Assembly: GCA_013331535.1 (NCBI GenBank)
Contig: DUGF01000080.1
Location: forward strand, 1 to 24,620
DNA length: 24,620 bases
Direction of reading: 5' to 3'
Source: Microcaldota archaeon
Lineage (GTDB): Archaea > Micrarchaeota > Micrarchaeia > Anstonellales > Bilamarchaeaceae
The translations under genes and the position numbers were made by a program. Within the stretch, counting starts at the first letter, position 1. The number at the start of each line of letters is the position of its first letter. The notes beneath the pieces were generated by a model that worked only from the letters and a program-made list of their open reading frames with translations, searched no databases and was not told the DNA's origin. This document shows positions 7,031 to 13,148 of this stretch, one piece after another.

Positions 7031-7582
7031 TCAATTCACGATTCCAAAATCTACAAAATATCTGTCAAGTAATGAAACGAACATTTTCCCGTCCATAGGA
7101 CAACCAGGAACAGAATCATCAATCGGAACAACATCTTTTACAGTCAGAACCTTTCCCCACAACCCGTGCTGCTTTAGAAACGGGGTTATTTCTTCTTTTG
7201 CCTTATCGTCAAAATTGTTCCGTTGCGAGGACGGCATGCCAGTGCAGGCGCACGCACCGACAGCTACGAGCTTTTTTGCATTTTTGCGGATTTCCAATAA
7301 TTTCTTTTTTTCCGTGTCGGTTGAAATCGCGCCTTCAATAAAGGCAACGTCCAATCCGGTCTGATCGTTTTTGGATTTGATCATCTTGCAATGAGCAAAT
7401 TCTATTTTTTCCTTCCATTCGAAATAATGTTCGTTGAACAGCTCCAGCAGGATAATCGAACTATCCTCTGAACAGGTGAATGTAAACCAGCCTATTCTAA
7501 GCTTTTTCTTTCTGGACTTTGAAGGCATATAAATTGAATCAGAACCAAACATTAAAAACATAGCCTGCGGAAAATTATTCAT
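7031..7582 (-). CDS. NiFe-hydrogenase small (electron-transfer) subunit, compact form
   Basis: A 183-residue small subunit of HoxY/MvhG-like size, carrying only the proximal [4Fe-4S] site and no extra ferredoxin domain. Ligand motifs are CSED (Cys37 to Asp40), GACACTG (Cys111) and VPGCPM (Cys161). The usual first motif is C-x2-C; here the second Cys is Asp40, so the cluster would have three Cys and one Asp or another ligand. An Asp ligand has been reported, from memory, in the F420-reducing hydrogenase. The start at 7582 fits a leaderless mRNA, with a TATA-like GTATAG about 30 bases upstream. Internal Met residues at 8, 11 and 19 are alternatives because family homology begins near residue 27. 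It is first in the order small subunit, large subunit, HD gene. Confidence 0.88.
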   Translation of the reverse strand: MNNFPQAMFLMFGSDSIYMPSKSRKKKLRIGWFTFTCSEDSSIILLELFNEHYFEWKEKIEFAHCKMIKSKNDQTGLDVAFIEGAISTDTEKKKLLEIRKNAKKLVAVGACACTGMPSSQRNNFDDKAKEEITPFLKQHGLWGKVLTVKDVVPIDDSVPGCPMDGKMFVSLLDRYFVDFGIVN

Positions 7583-7584
7583 CC

Positions 7585-7676
7585 CGAGCCAACTAAGTTA
7601 GTCGGCTCGAGCTATACACAACCAATGTTGAAAGATAAGGTTGTGTAATAAGAAAAAACTTAGTGGGTTGTGTATA
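7585..7676. promoter_or_regulatory. Divergent control region with nested inverted repeats
   Basis: Between the hydrogenase genes (leftward) and the 7676 gene (rightward) lie two features. First, 7585-7609 is a 25-bp near-perfect palindrome centred on CTAAGTTAG, one wobble pair off. Second, TATACACAACC at 7613-7623 is exactly inverted as GGTTGTGTATA at 7666-7676, with a third core GGTTGTGT at 7639-7646. The left copy overlaps the TATA of the hydrogenase gene and the right copy touches the start codon of the other gene. This layout suits a regulator that acts on both promoters. Confidence 0.6.
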
Positions 7677-8053
7677 TGGCAGGACCAGTGACAAGAGAAA
7701 AAGGCATAACTGAAGAAACTTCTTTCGGAACCAGAGAATGCGAAACGGCACTCCTGGATGCAGCAAAAAAACTTGGTTTCGGGTTTACGTTCCCGCAGGA
7801 ACTTCGCAAAAAAATCGCAGATGAAGTAACCAACGGGAGCGGATATTCATTCAACATTCCGGTTACGAATGAAAAACAGGTCAAAGCATTCGTTGCCGAG
7901 ATAGAAAAAAGTATTTGCACTAAGATAAGGGCAGGACTCAAGGAAGATGAAGGAGAATATATCCGGGTTGAGATGAAACAAAAACAAAACAGTTATACAA
8001 TTTCAATAGACCGCACCAGGCCCAGGAATGCACTTGCATTCGAAGAGAAATAA
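7676..8053 (+). CDS. Hypothetical protein, divergent from the hydrogenase genes
   Basis: A 125-residue soluble protein that I do not recognise. It has no signal peptide, membrane segment or Cys-rich motif. The N-terminal half is helical (CETALLDAAKKLGF, PQELRKKIADEV) and the C-terminal half alternates charged and hydrophobic residues (GEYIRVEMKQKQ, NSYTISIDR) as in beta strands, ending in a charged tail. The ATG at 7676 is preferred over a GTG two codons earlier because a TATA-like GTGTAATAAG lies about 28 bases upstream, giving a leaderless start. It shares the inverted-repeat control region with the hydrogenase small subunit, which hints at co-regulation. No function is proposed. Confidence 0.6.
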   Translation: MAGPVTREKGITEETSFGTRECETALLDAAKKLGFGFTFPQELRKKIADEVTNGSGYSFNIPVTNEKQVKAFVAEIEKSICTKIRAGLKEDEGEYIRVEMKQKQNSYTISIDRTRPRNALAFEEK

Positions 8054-8144
8054 AAATAAAAAATCAAAGAGCCAGGTAGAGGAAATGTTCCGTTCTGAAT
8101 TTGCTTCATTTACCGTTCCGTTTTTCTTTTTGCGTGAAGCCCTC

Positions 8145-8320
8145 AGACCTTTTCTTTTCTTAAAAGAAAAGGGGTATGGGTTTGAACCCCTCTATTCCGC
8201 TTTCCAAAATCGTTTTCTTTTTGGGTACCCGATTGAAACAAATATGTTTCAATGGGCCCATTGAATGGCGAACCATTCAATTGGGAACCCTAGACTTTTT
8301 CTTTTTTGAAAAGAAAAAGG
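8145..8320. repeat. Array of perfect hairpins bracketed by near-identical stems
   Basis: No convincing gene. Four strong inverted repeats follow one another. They are 8148-8172 (11-bp stem CCTTTTCTTTT, loop CTT), 8228-8256 (ATTGAAACA/TGTTTCAAT plus CCC/GGG), 8257-8285 (ATTGAATGG/CCATTCAAT plus CCC/GGG, loop CGAA) and 8295-8319 (11-bp stem CTTTTTCTTTT, loop TTG). A smaller one, GGGTT/AACCC, lies at 8178-8189. The first and last hairpins are nearly identical, each preceded by AGAC and followed by GG and, a few bases later, GGG. Palindromes GGGTACCC, GGGCCC and GGGAACCC punctuate the units. Confidence 0.75.
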
Positions 8321-8530
8321 CTTGGGACTGCAGGCGGACGCATAGCCTAACTGCCAACCTGGCGTATAAACAGGAAAATATGCTCACCTTAAGTTAAAAA
8401 AGGTTGGTTTTGTGTTTTCAGTTTCGGGTCCTGGGTTTTGAACCGCCACTCGAACTCGGAATGCTGGACGCAAAACTCGGAACACAAAACTCAAAACAAT
8501 CAAAACTCTAAACTCTAAACGCGAGACCAA
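8321..8530. other. Spacer with degenerate oligonucleotide words
   Basis: No gene is supported. CCAACCT near 8354 pairs with AGGTTGG near 8400. TTTTGTGTT near 8409 is inverted as AACACAAAA near 8481. The stretch 8481-8520 consists of degenerate repeats around AAAACTC and AAACTCTAAACTC. It leads into the tRNA promoter. Confidence 0.4.
8428..8485. repeat. Degenerate direct repeat, left copy, before tRNA-Lys
   Basis: The stretch shares with 8887-8940 the order GTC..TGG.GTTTT.AACCGC, GGAA.GCTGGAC, AAAC.CGG and a terminal ACAC, with small indels. The two copies flank the tRNA and its spacers. Confidence 0.45.
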
Positions 8531-8532
8531 CT

Positions 8533-8540
8533 TTTATATT
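8533..8540 (+). promoter_or_regulatory. TATA box of tRNA-Lys
   Basis: TTTATATT lies about 30 bases before the first tRNA base at 8570, the normal distance for an archaeal promoter whose transcript starts at or just before the tRNA. Confidence 0.65.
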
Positions 8541-8586
8541 CCCTCCTACGCATTTATTTCATAGTTATCGGGCTCGTAGCTCAGCT

Positions 8587-8622
8587 AGGGCTATGGAAAA
8601 TAGTTCTTCATAGCCCCTGAAA
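8587..8622 (+). other. 36-nt D-loop intron of tRNA-Lys
   Basis: The junctions form a textbook bulge-helix-bulge. The central helix TCAG (8581-8584) pairs with CTGA (8617-8620). The bulges are CT|A (8585-8587) and AA|T (8621-8623), each cut after the second base. The 8-bp inner helix GGGCTATG (8588-8595) pairs with CATAGCCC (8609-8616) with no gap. Splicing gives the standard D loop AGCTTGGCTA. Confidence 0.88.
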
Positions 8623-8666
8623 TGGCTAGAGCGTCGGACTTTTAATCCGCAGGTCGGGGGTTCAAA

Positions 8667-8797
8667 AGCGTGGAGCATTGCCGCTTAAAATGACGGAGTA
8701 GATAAATTCTATTTTCTCTTTCCGTTATTTTATGGTAAATAGCAAATCTTGGGCTCTGCCCGAGTAGTTCTGGCTTCGCCAGAACAACGCTAGAGAT
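8667..8797 (+). other. 131-nt T-loop intron of tRNA-Lys
   Basis: Removal restores TTCAAAT in the T loop (break near position 59/60). The junction resembles a relaxed bulge-helix-bulge. The T stem is the outer helix. TTC (8661-8663) pairs with GAG (8793-8795), the bulge ATT is at 8796-8798, and AGCGT (8667-8671) pairs with ACGCT (8787-8791) as the inner helix. The exact 5' cut could be one base earlier. Inside are perfect hairpins at 8748-8764 (CTTGGGC, loop TCT) and 8767-8785 (GTTCTGGC, loop TTC), plus ACGGA (8693-8697) with TCCGT (8721-8725). It has no ORF of useful size. Confidence 0.8.
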
Positions 8798-8811
8798 TCC
8801 CCCCGAGCCCG

Positions 8812-8873
8812 TTTTTGTTTGCAAAAAGGGGCGATGTGAACGAATTGTCGTTCACACTGAGCCCGATTTTTTC
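8812..8873 (+). terminator. tRNA-Lys downstream T run and hairpins
   Basis: TTTTTG pairs with CAAAAA across 8812-8827, directly behind the discriminator base and giving a U run typical of archaeal termination. A perfect 8-bp hairpin GTGAACGA/TCGTTCAC follows at 8836-8855. The sequence GAGCCCG plus a T run, as at the tRNA 3' end, is nearly repeated at 8859-8872. Confidence 0.5.
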
Positions 8874-8886
8874 TTAGCAGATGCAA

Positions 8887-8940
8887 GTCTGGAGTTTTAA
8901 CCGCTACGCGGAACGCTGGACCCGAAACGCGGGATTACAC
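8887..8940. repeat. Degenerate direct repeat, right copy, after tRNA-Lys
   Basis: Partner of 8428-8485. Its end overlaps the last bases and stop codon of the glutamine synthetase gene, so the C-terminus of that gene lies inside the repeat. Confidence 0.45.
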
Positions 8941-10374
8941 ATCATGATAAAGATAAAACTCCCAAGGATGCGGCCTTAATCTTATCGCATCAACATCCCG
9001 TTTTCTCCTTATGTCAATCCAGGTTTCAATAAGGTCTTTTGTAAACACATTTCCTTCAAGCAAAAACGAATTGTCACTTTCAAGCGCATCCAAAGAATCC
9101 TCAAGCCTTCCTGGAAGGGTTTCAATTTTTCTTCCGTTTTCCTTGTGATGGTAGATATCATAATCAACAGGCTCGCCTGGATGCAATTTTCTTTTTACCC
9201 CGTCCATTCCTGCCATAAGCATTGCTGCGAATGCAAGGTATGGATTGCAGCTTGGGTCTGGTGGGCGGTATTCGATTCTTTTTGATGCACCGCTCCCATC
9301 CTCTTCGGTTACCGGAATTCGGATTGCTGCGCTGCGATTTCTGTAACTATATGCAAGATTAACAGGGGCTTCAAACCCGGGAACAAGCCGCTTATATGAA
9401 TTTGTTGTTGGATTGAGAAGTCCGCAAAGCGCTGGCGCGTGCTCAATAAGCCCACCGATATAATAAAGCGCGGTTTCACTCAGGCCAGCATATCCATCCC
9501 CGGCAAAAATATTTTTTCCGCTTTTCCAGATGCTTTGATGAACATGCATTCCAGATCCATTGTCATTGAATAATGGTTTTGGCATGAATGTAGCGACTTT
9601 ACCGTGCTCTTTTGCGACGTTTTTCACTGCATATTTGTAGAGCATTACATTGTCTGCTGCCTTTGTCAACGAAGCATATTTTATGCCTATTTCGCATTGG
9701 CCGGCAGTTGCAACTTCGTGGTGGTGCCTCTCAACAGTTAACCCAACCTTGCGCATGAGAAATACAATGTCATTTCTTAATTCATGGATACTGTCATGCG
9801 GAGAAACCGGAAAATACCCTTCTTTGAATCTTTGTTTGTATCCGAGGTTTCTTCCGCCATTTCCATCGCCATCTTGCCCTGAATTCCAGATTCCTTCAGC
9901 AGAATCAATGTAAAAATATCCTGAATATTCGTTTTGGTCATACCTCATGCTGTCAAAAATAAAAAATTCCAGCTCAGGGCCAAAACATGCAGTATCTCCG
10001 ACTCCTGATTCTTTTAGGTAATTCTCTGCTTTTTTTGCAACATATCTCGGGTCTCTTGAATAAAATTCCTTTTTCACCGGGTCATAAACATCGCAAGTCA
10101 GGCTCAGGCTTCTTGAGGAAAACGGATCAACAAAATATGTTGAAAGGTCTGGAATAAGTGACATGTCGCTTTCATGGATATCCTGAAATCCCCTTATCGA
10201 AGAGCCGTCAAACGGCAATATATCTTTCCCGTCAAAATTCAAAGAATCCGAAGGCACGGTAAAATGATGCCACACTCCCAAAAGATCAACGAACTTTATG
10301 TCCGTAAGCTCCAGCCCATCCTTTTGGTACAAAACAGTTATATCGCTCCCGGTTTTTCCATTTTTTTCATCCAT
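8935..10374 (-). CDS. glnA: Glutamine synthetase, type I
   Basis: Makes glutamine from glutamate, ammonia and ATP in the cytoplasm; the enzyme is a dodecamer. The product is 479 residues, normal for type I. Visible motifs are FDGSSIRGFQDIHESDM (substrate and metal region), GPELEFFIFD (metal Glu), NGSGMHVHQSIW (ammonia and ATP region), NPTTNSYKRLVPG (Arg and ATP loop), RNRSAAIRIP and RIEYRPPDPSCNPYLAFAA. The bacterial Tyr-adenylylation loop is not obvious, so it is probably the alpha form. The start at 10374 (MDEKNGKTG) follows GGTGGGAGC. The longer frame to 10443 would begin with TTG and adds residues outside the family. It is divergent from an Lrp regulator, a likely partner in nitrogen control. 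Confidence 0.96.
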   Translation of the reverse strand: MDEKNGKTGSDITVLYQKDGLELTDIKFVDLLGVWHHFTVPSDSLNFDGKDILPFDGSSIRGFQDIHESDMSLIPDLSTYFVDPFSSRSLSLTCDVYDPVKKEFYSRDPRYVAKKAENYLKESGVGDTACFGPELEFFIFDSMRYDQNEYSGYFYIDSAEGIWNSGQDGDGNGGRNLGYKQRFKEGYFPVSPHDSIHELRNDIVFLMRKVGLTVERHHHEVATAGQCEIGIKYASLTKAADNVMLYKYAVKNVAKEHGKVATFMPKPLFNDNGSGMHVHQSIWKSGKNIFAGDGYAGLSETALYYIGGLIEHAPALCGLLNPTTNSYKRLVPGFEAPVNLAYSYRNRSAAIRIPVTEEDGSGASKRIEYRPPDPSCNPYLAFAAMLMAGMDGVKRKLHPGEPVDYDIYHHKENGRKIETLPGRLEDSLDALESDNSFLLEGNVFTKDLIETWIDIRRKRDVDAIRLRPHPWEFYLYHDV

Positions 10375-10401
10375 GCTCCCACCCCAAACAAGTTCAAACC
10401 C

Positions 10402-10425
10402 GGAGATTCCATTGCCGGAATCTCC
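10402..10425 (-). promoter_or_regulatory. Perfect hairpin in the glnA leader
   Basis: GGAGATTCC and GGAATCTCC form a 9-bp perfect stem with a 6-base loop, lying 28-51 bases upstream of the glnA ATG and inside its expected leader RNA. No riboswitch class is recognised. Confidence 0.5.
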
Positions 10426-10480
10426 AAAACTAATCAAGTCCAAAGATTAGACTTTTGAATTTGCAGGAATAAGCCTTCGG

Positions 10481-10535
10481 TTATATATAAATATTTTTGT
10501 AACTTTATTGAACAAATGTAGTAAGATTTTATAAG
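10481..10535. promoter_or_regulatory. Divergent glnA and lrp promoters
   Basis: TTATATATAAATAT at 10481-10494 is a TATA box for leftward glnA, with a start near 10455-10460. TTTTATAAG at 10527-10535 is a TATA box for rightward lrp. Between and beside them, TTTGTAAC occurs twice (near 10496 and 10538) with AAATG nearby, a possible Lrp-type operator. Confidence 0.55.
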
Positions 10536-10574
10536 CTTTGTAACCAAATGTTTGGAATATAGCGGTGAAACAAC

Positions 10575-11060
10575 ATGAAAACCAAACAAACGAAAACGAC
10601 TGAAGAACAGGTTGAGCTCGACGAGACGGACAAGAGAATTTTACTGGAGTTCCGCACTAACTGCCGCAGGTCATACAGGGAATTGAGCGAGGCAATTGGA
10701 ATAAGCCCGGCGGCTCTTATAGAACGGGTAAAACGACTTGAGAAAAGCGGAGTAATAAAAGGTCATGTTTCAAGCCTTGATTTTCTTAAGATTGGCTATG
10801 AATTCATGGGAATAATTGATATACGTATAGAAAGCGGGTATCTTCTTGAGGCACAAGAGAAAATAAGTAAATTGCGCGGGGTCTATGCAGTTTATGATGT
10901 TACCGGAGACCATGATTCCCTTGCACTGGTATTGTGCAAAAGCAGAAATGAATTAAGCGCATTGATTAAAAAAATCCTTTCAGTTCCGCATGTAACAAGA
11001 ACAAACACGAGCATCGTGCTTAATGTAGTGAAGGACCCGTTTGAGTTTAGGGAGATATAA
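10575..11060 (+). CDS. Lrp/AsnC-family transcriptional regulator
   Basis: A 161-residue regulator. After a charged N-terminal tail (1-14), residues 15-62 form the winged helix-turn-helix (LDETDKRILLEFRTN, YRELSEAIGISPAALIERVKRLEKSGVI). Residues 64-155 form the effector-binding and oligomerising RAM/AsnC domain (GYEFMGIIDIRIESG, VYAVYDVTGDHDSLALVL). The length is typical. The start ATG follows GGTGA with six bases of spacing. It is divergent from glnA with about 200 bases between the start codons, so it probably senses an amino acid such as glutamine and controls glnA and itself; that is inference. Nothing looks damaged. Confidence 0.93.
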   Translation: MKTKQTKTTEEQVELDETDKRILLEFRTNCRRSYRELSEAIGISPAALIERVKRLEKSGVIKGHVSSLDFLKIGYEFMGIIDIRIESGYLLEAQEKISKLRGVYAVYDVTGDHDSLALVLCKSRNELSALIKKILSVPHVTRTNTSIVLNVVKDPFEFREI

Positions 11061-11075
11061 AACGATATAAGATGG

Positions 11076-13058
11076 CTATCTCCTTCTTCCCTTTTTCCCG
11101 TTTCCCTGGTTCATTATCTCCTGCAATTGCTTCTTTGCCTCGTCTGTCACGCAAGAACCCAGAAGAGCCCTTGCCAGGTTTCCCTGTGCAAACATCGCAT
11201 TTTTTTGGTCGGTTACCAGGGTAACAACCAATTCACAGTCTTTATTCACCTGCTCAGATAGTCTCACTGATTTTCCGGTTTTATCCTTCACCGTGCAAAC
11301 CTCTGCCAAGTTGCATACTTTTGCTATGGCATCGATAAATGTTTCTCCTTCCTTACAATTCGCCATGACAGAATTGCATCCGATTACCCTTACATTTACT
11401 TTGAAAAGCTTCTCTGCCTTGTTTTCTTGAGCCTGTTTTACAGTTACTTCATTTAAGATCCGGTTTCCTAACCCTTGGATGAATTCAGCTATACGCCGCG
11501 CTCCTTTGTGAATGATGTGTGCAGCCTTGCCGTGCTCACAGTCATCGTCGTTTCTAGTGGTTCTAACGATATATTCAAACGAGACCAACAACTCGGATTG
11601 CGGGCTAGTATCAGTGTGAAGAGAATTATATGGGCGGTCTTTTTTCACATAAAAATCCTGCGAAATAAATCTAAAATCGGGCACGCCGTTCCTTCTTAAT
11701 ATGCGTTCTATGGCAGGGCGTAACACCTCGGATGTAACATCATAAACTGCTTTCAATACATCCCGTTCGCGCGTATTTTTCCTTACGGCTTTTACTACGA
11801 TTTTTGCGGCTACTATATCCCACATGCTCTTTTCGATCTCCCTTAATATAAATGGCCGTTTCGTTACCCAGCCGACTCTAAAGGTTTCTGTGACAGTAGT
11901 TCCAAAGGCACCTGGATTACTTTCAATATAACTAATTCGCATGGCATTTTGCAAAAGGTTCAACTGCAAACGAGTCTGACCAGCGGTTACCTCCATGCCT
12001 TCTCCGACTTGAACGGAACTAATCCGCGGATCTGGGATTATTGCCCTGCAAGGGCCAAGCGACCTAAACCCGCCAAAATTAAGCAGGTCGTGCTCTATCC
12101 ATGCCTCAGTTCTGTCTTTCATTTTTAATCCAGCGCTTCCCCAGGATTTAGGCCTAATAATAAATTCTGCGTCAATGCCTCTTGATTTAAGCCCGCGTTT
12201 TACTTCAGCATTTATCTCTTCGAGAATCTCGTGCGTTCGTCTGTTTCTATCTTCAAGACGGTTCATCTCATATTCAACATACTCCCAAATTCCCGGATAA
12301 ATAGTTTGGACTGCAAAATCCTTCATATCTGCCACGAGTGGGTGGTGGCCAAGGAAGTCTGCTACGTTCGTCCAGAATGCGAGTACGGATTCTGCAACGT
12401 TCTTTCTTATTTCTGCCCATTTGCCTGGGTCTGGTTTTTCAAATGACAACCCGCCGCCGATTGCTGCGGCTATAGGAACTGCCTTGTCATCAACCAACGT
12501 GGAATTATCAAGGCAGTTTGCCCTTAATACGCGCAATAATCTTTGTTCTTCGTGTGGTAAAAGAACCTGTTTGTAGAATTCGAGATTAAAACCAGGGCCA
12601 ACATCCAATTTTCTCAATTCCCAAAACAGTTTGTGGTCCTTGGTAAATGCATCTAAATAGTCTCCATTAAACTTGCCAGTTTCAGGATCAGTTAGTATCC
12701 CGTACGGCAGCATTCCAGAAGCATTCTCAAAGGTATGCCATATAAGAAGATCCACCAAAAGCAGGTTACTCCTGCGCGCTCCGCTTAACTCGAGTTCTGG
12801 CAGTATTGCTTCGGGAGAAATAATTCCATGCGTTATTGCCTTTCTTAAAAGTTCGTTTACATGCCCATCAAATTCATCTATGGATTCAATATTGCCTCTG
12901 GTAATCATTTCAACCCAGGTTTTTGCCTTTGTCACCCTTTCTGCGATTAATTCTATGCCTTTTCTGAATTGAGGAGTTGCTTTTGTTCCTAAAAGCTGCG
13001 CTGGGAGTTCTTTTTTTGATGCTTCTTGAACCACTCTAGCCTTTGTAATAGGTGCCAT
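11076..13058 (-). CDS. RelA/SpoT-like (RSH) protein with synthetase-type domain and TGS-like domain
   Basis: A 660-residue cytoplasmic protein. The order of elements matches long RSH (p)ppGpp enzymes. A helical N-terminal half (40-270) aligns with the HD region and linker but lacks a clear His-Asp pair (LLIWHTFEN near 104-112). GIDAEFIIRPK...KM (294-313) matches the RxKxxxSxxxKM substrate loop (Arg302, Lys304, Ser308). WDIVAAKIVV (413-422) matches the Mg-binding Asp motif (Asp414). FRFISQDFYV with PYNSLHT (462-482) matches RFKDYIA and the G-loop Tyr (Tyr477). FEYIVRT (494-500) keeps the catalytic Glu (Glu495). EHGKAAH (508-514) follows. Residues 552-616 resemble a TGS domain. About 90 residues are inserted between the substrate loop and Asp414. 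Alarmone synthesis is predicted but not certain. The mRNA looks leaderless. Confidence 0.78.
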   Translation of the reverse strand: MAPITKARVVQEASKKELPAQLLGTKATPQFRKGIELIAERVTKAKTWVEMITRGNIESIDEFDGHVNELLRKAITHGIISPEAILPELELSGARRSNLLLVDLLIWHTFENASGMLPYGILTDPETGKFNGDYLDAFTKDHKLFWELRKLDVGPGFNLEFYKQVLLPHEEQRLLRVLRANCLDNSTLVDDKAVPIAAAIGGGLSFEKPDPGKWAEIRKNVAESVLAFWTNVADFLGHHPLVADMKDFAVQTIYPGIWEYVEYEMNRLEDRNRRTHEILEEINAEVKRGLKSRGIDAEFIIRPKSWGSAGLKMKDRTEAWIEHDLLNFGGFRSLGPCRAIIPDPRISSVQVGEGMEVTAGQTRLQLNLLQNAMRISYIESNPGAFGTTVTETFRVGWVTKRPFILREIEKSMWDIVAAKIVVKAVRKNTRERDVLKAVYDVTSEVLRPAIERILRRNGVPDFRFISQDFYVKKDRPYNSLHTDTSPQSELLVSFEYIVRTTRNDDDCEHGKAAHIIHKGARRIAEFIQGLGNRILNEVTVKQAQENKAEKLFKVNVRVIGCNSVMANCKEGETFIDAIAKVCNLAEVCTVKDKTGKSVRLSEQVNKDCELVVTLVTDQKNAMFAQGNLARALLGSCVTDEAKKQLQEIMNQGNGKKGRRR

Positions 13059-13082
13059 GGTAATATATTTTATCCCACAAAC

Positions 13083-13148
13083 TCTTTATAAACCTTTATT
13101 TGTGGCTTTATAGCCTTTTTATGGCTTTACGGGCTCTTTATGGCTTTA
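13083..13148 (-). promoter_or_regulatory. RSH promoter with three 19-bp spaced repeats upstream
   Basis: On the gene strand a TATA box TTTATAAAG lies at about 13084-13092, some 27-30 bases before the ATG at 13058. Directly upstream, TGGCTTTA (plus strand) recurs at 13103, 13122 and 13141 with an exact 19-bp period, and the bases between copies are partly conserved. The last copy overlaps the stop codon of the neighbouring isomerase gene. An operator for a multimeric regulator is likely. Confidence 0.6.

Larger units (their letters stand above)
8570..8811 (+). tRNA. tRNA-Lys(UUU) interrupted by two noncanonical introns
   Basis: The exons are 8570-8586, 8623-8666 and 8798-8811 and join into a 75-nt tRNA. 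The acceptor stem is GGGCTCG/CGAGCCC with discriminator G. The D stem is GCTC/GAGC with loop AGCTTGGCTA. The anticodon loop is CTTTTAA with anticodon TTT at 8641-8643. The T stem is GGGGG/CCCCC with loop TTCAAAT. No CCA is encoded. Neither intron is at the common anticodon position 37/38: one is in the D loop and one in the T loop. The mature form needs two cuts and two ligations, presumably by the splicing endonuclease and RtcB. A T-rich run follows directly. Confidence 0.93.

Noticed and set aside
8145..8320. CRISPR array
   Set aside because: The units are distinct hairpins, not identical repeats with unique spacers, and no cas genes are near.
8028..8397. Two overlapping plus-strand ORFs of 73-78 residues
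   Set aside because: They translate the hairpin array (poly Phe/Lys), lack ribosome binding sites and have no protein-like composition.
10375..10443. Glutamine synthetase starting at 10443
   Set aside because: That start is a TTG, adds 23 residues not in the family, and runs over a leader hairpin; GGTGG precedes the ATG at 10374.
11076..13058. Topoisomerase VI subunit B
   Set aside because: Considered because of archaeal origin and similar size, but no GHKL ATPase motifs are present; RSH motifs fit instead.
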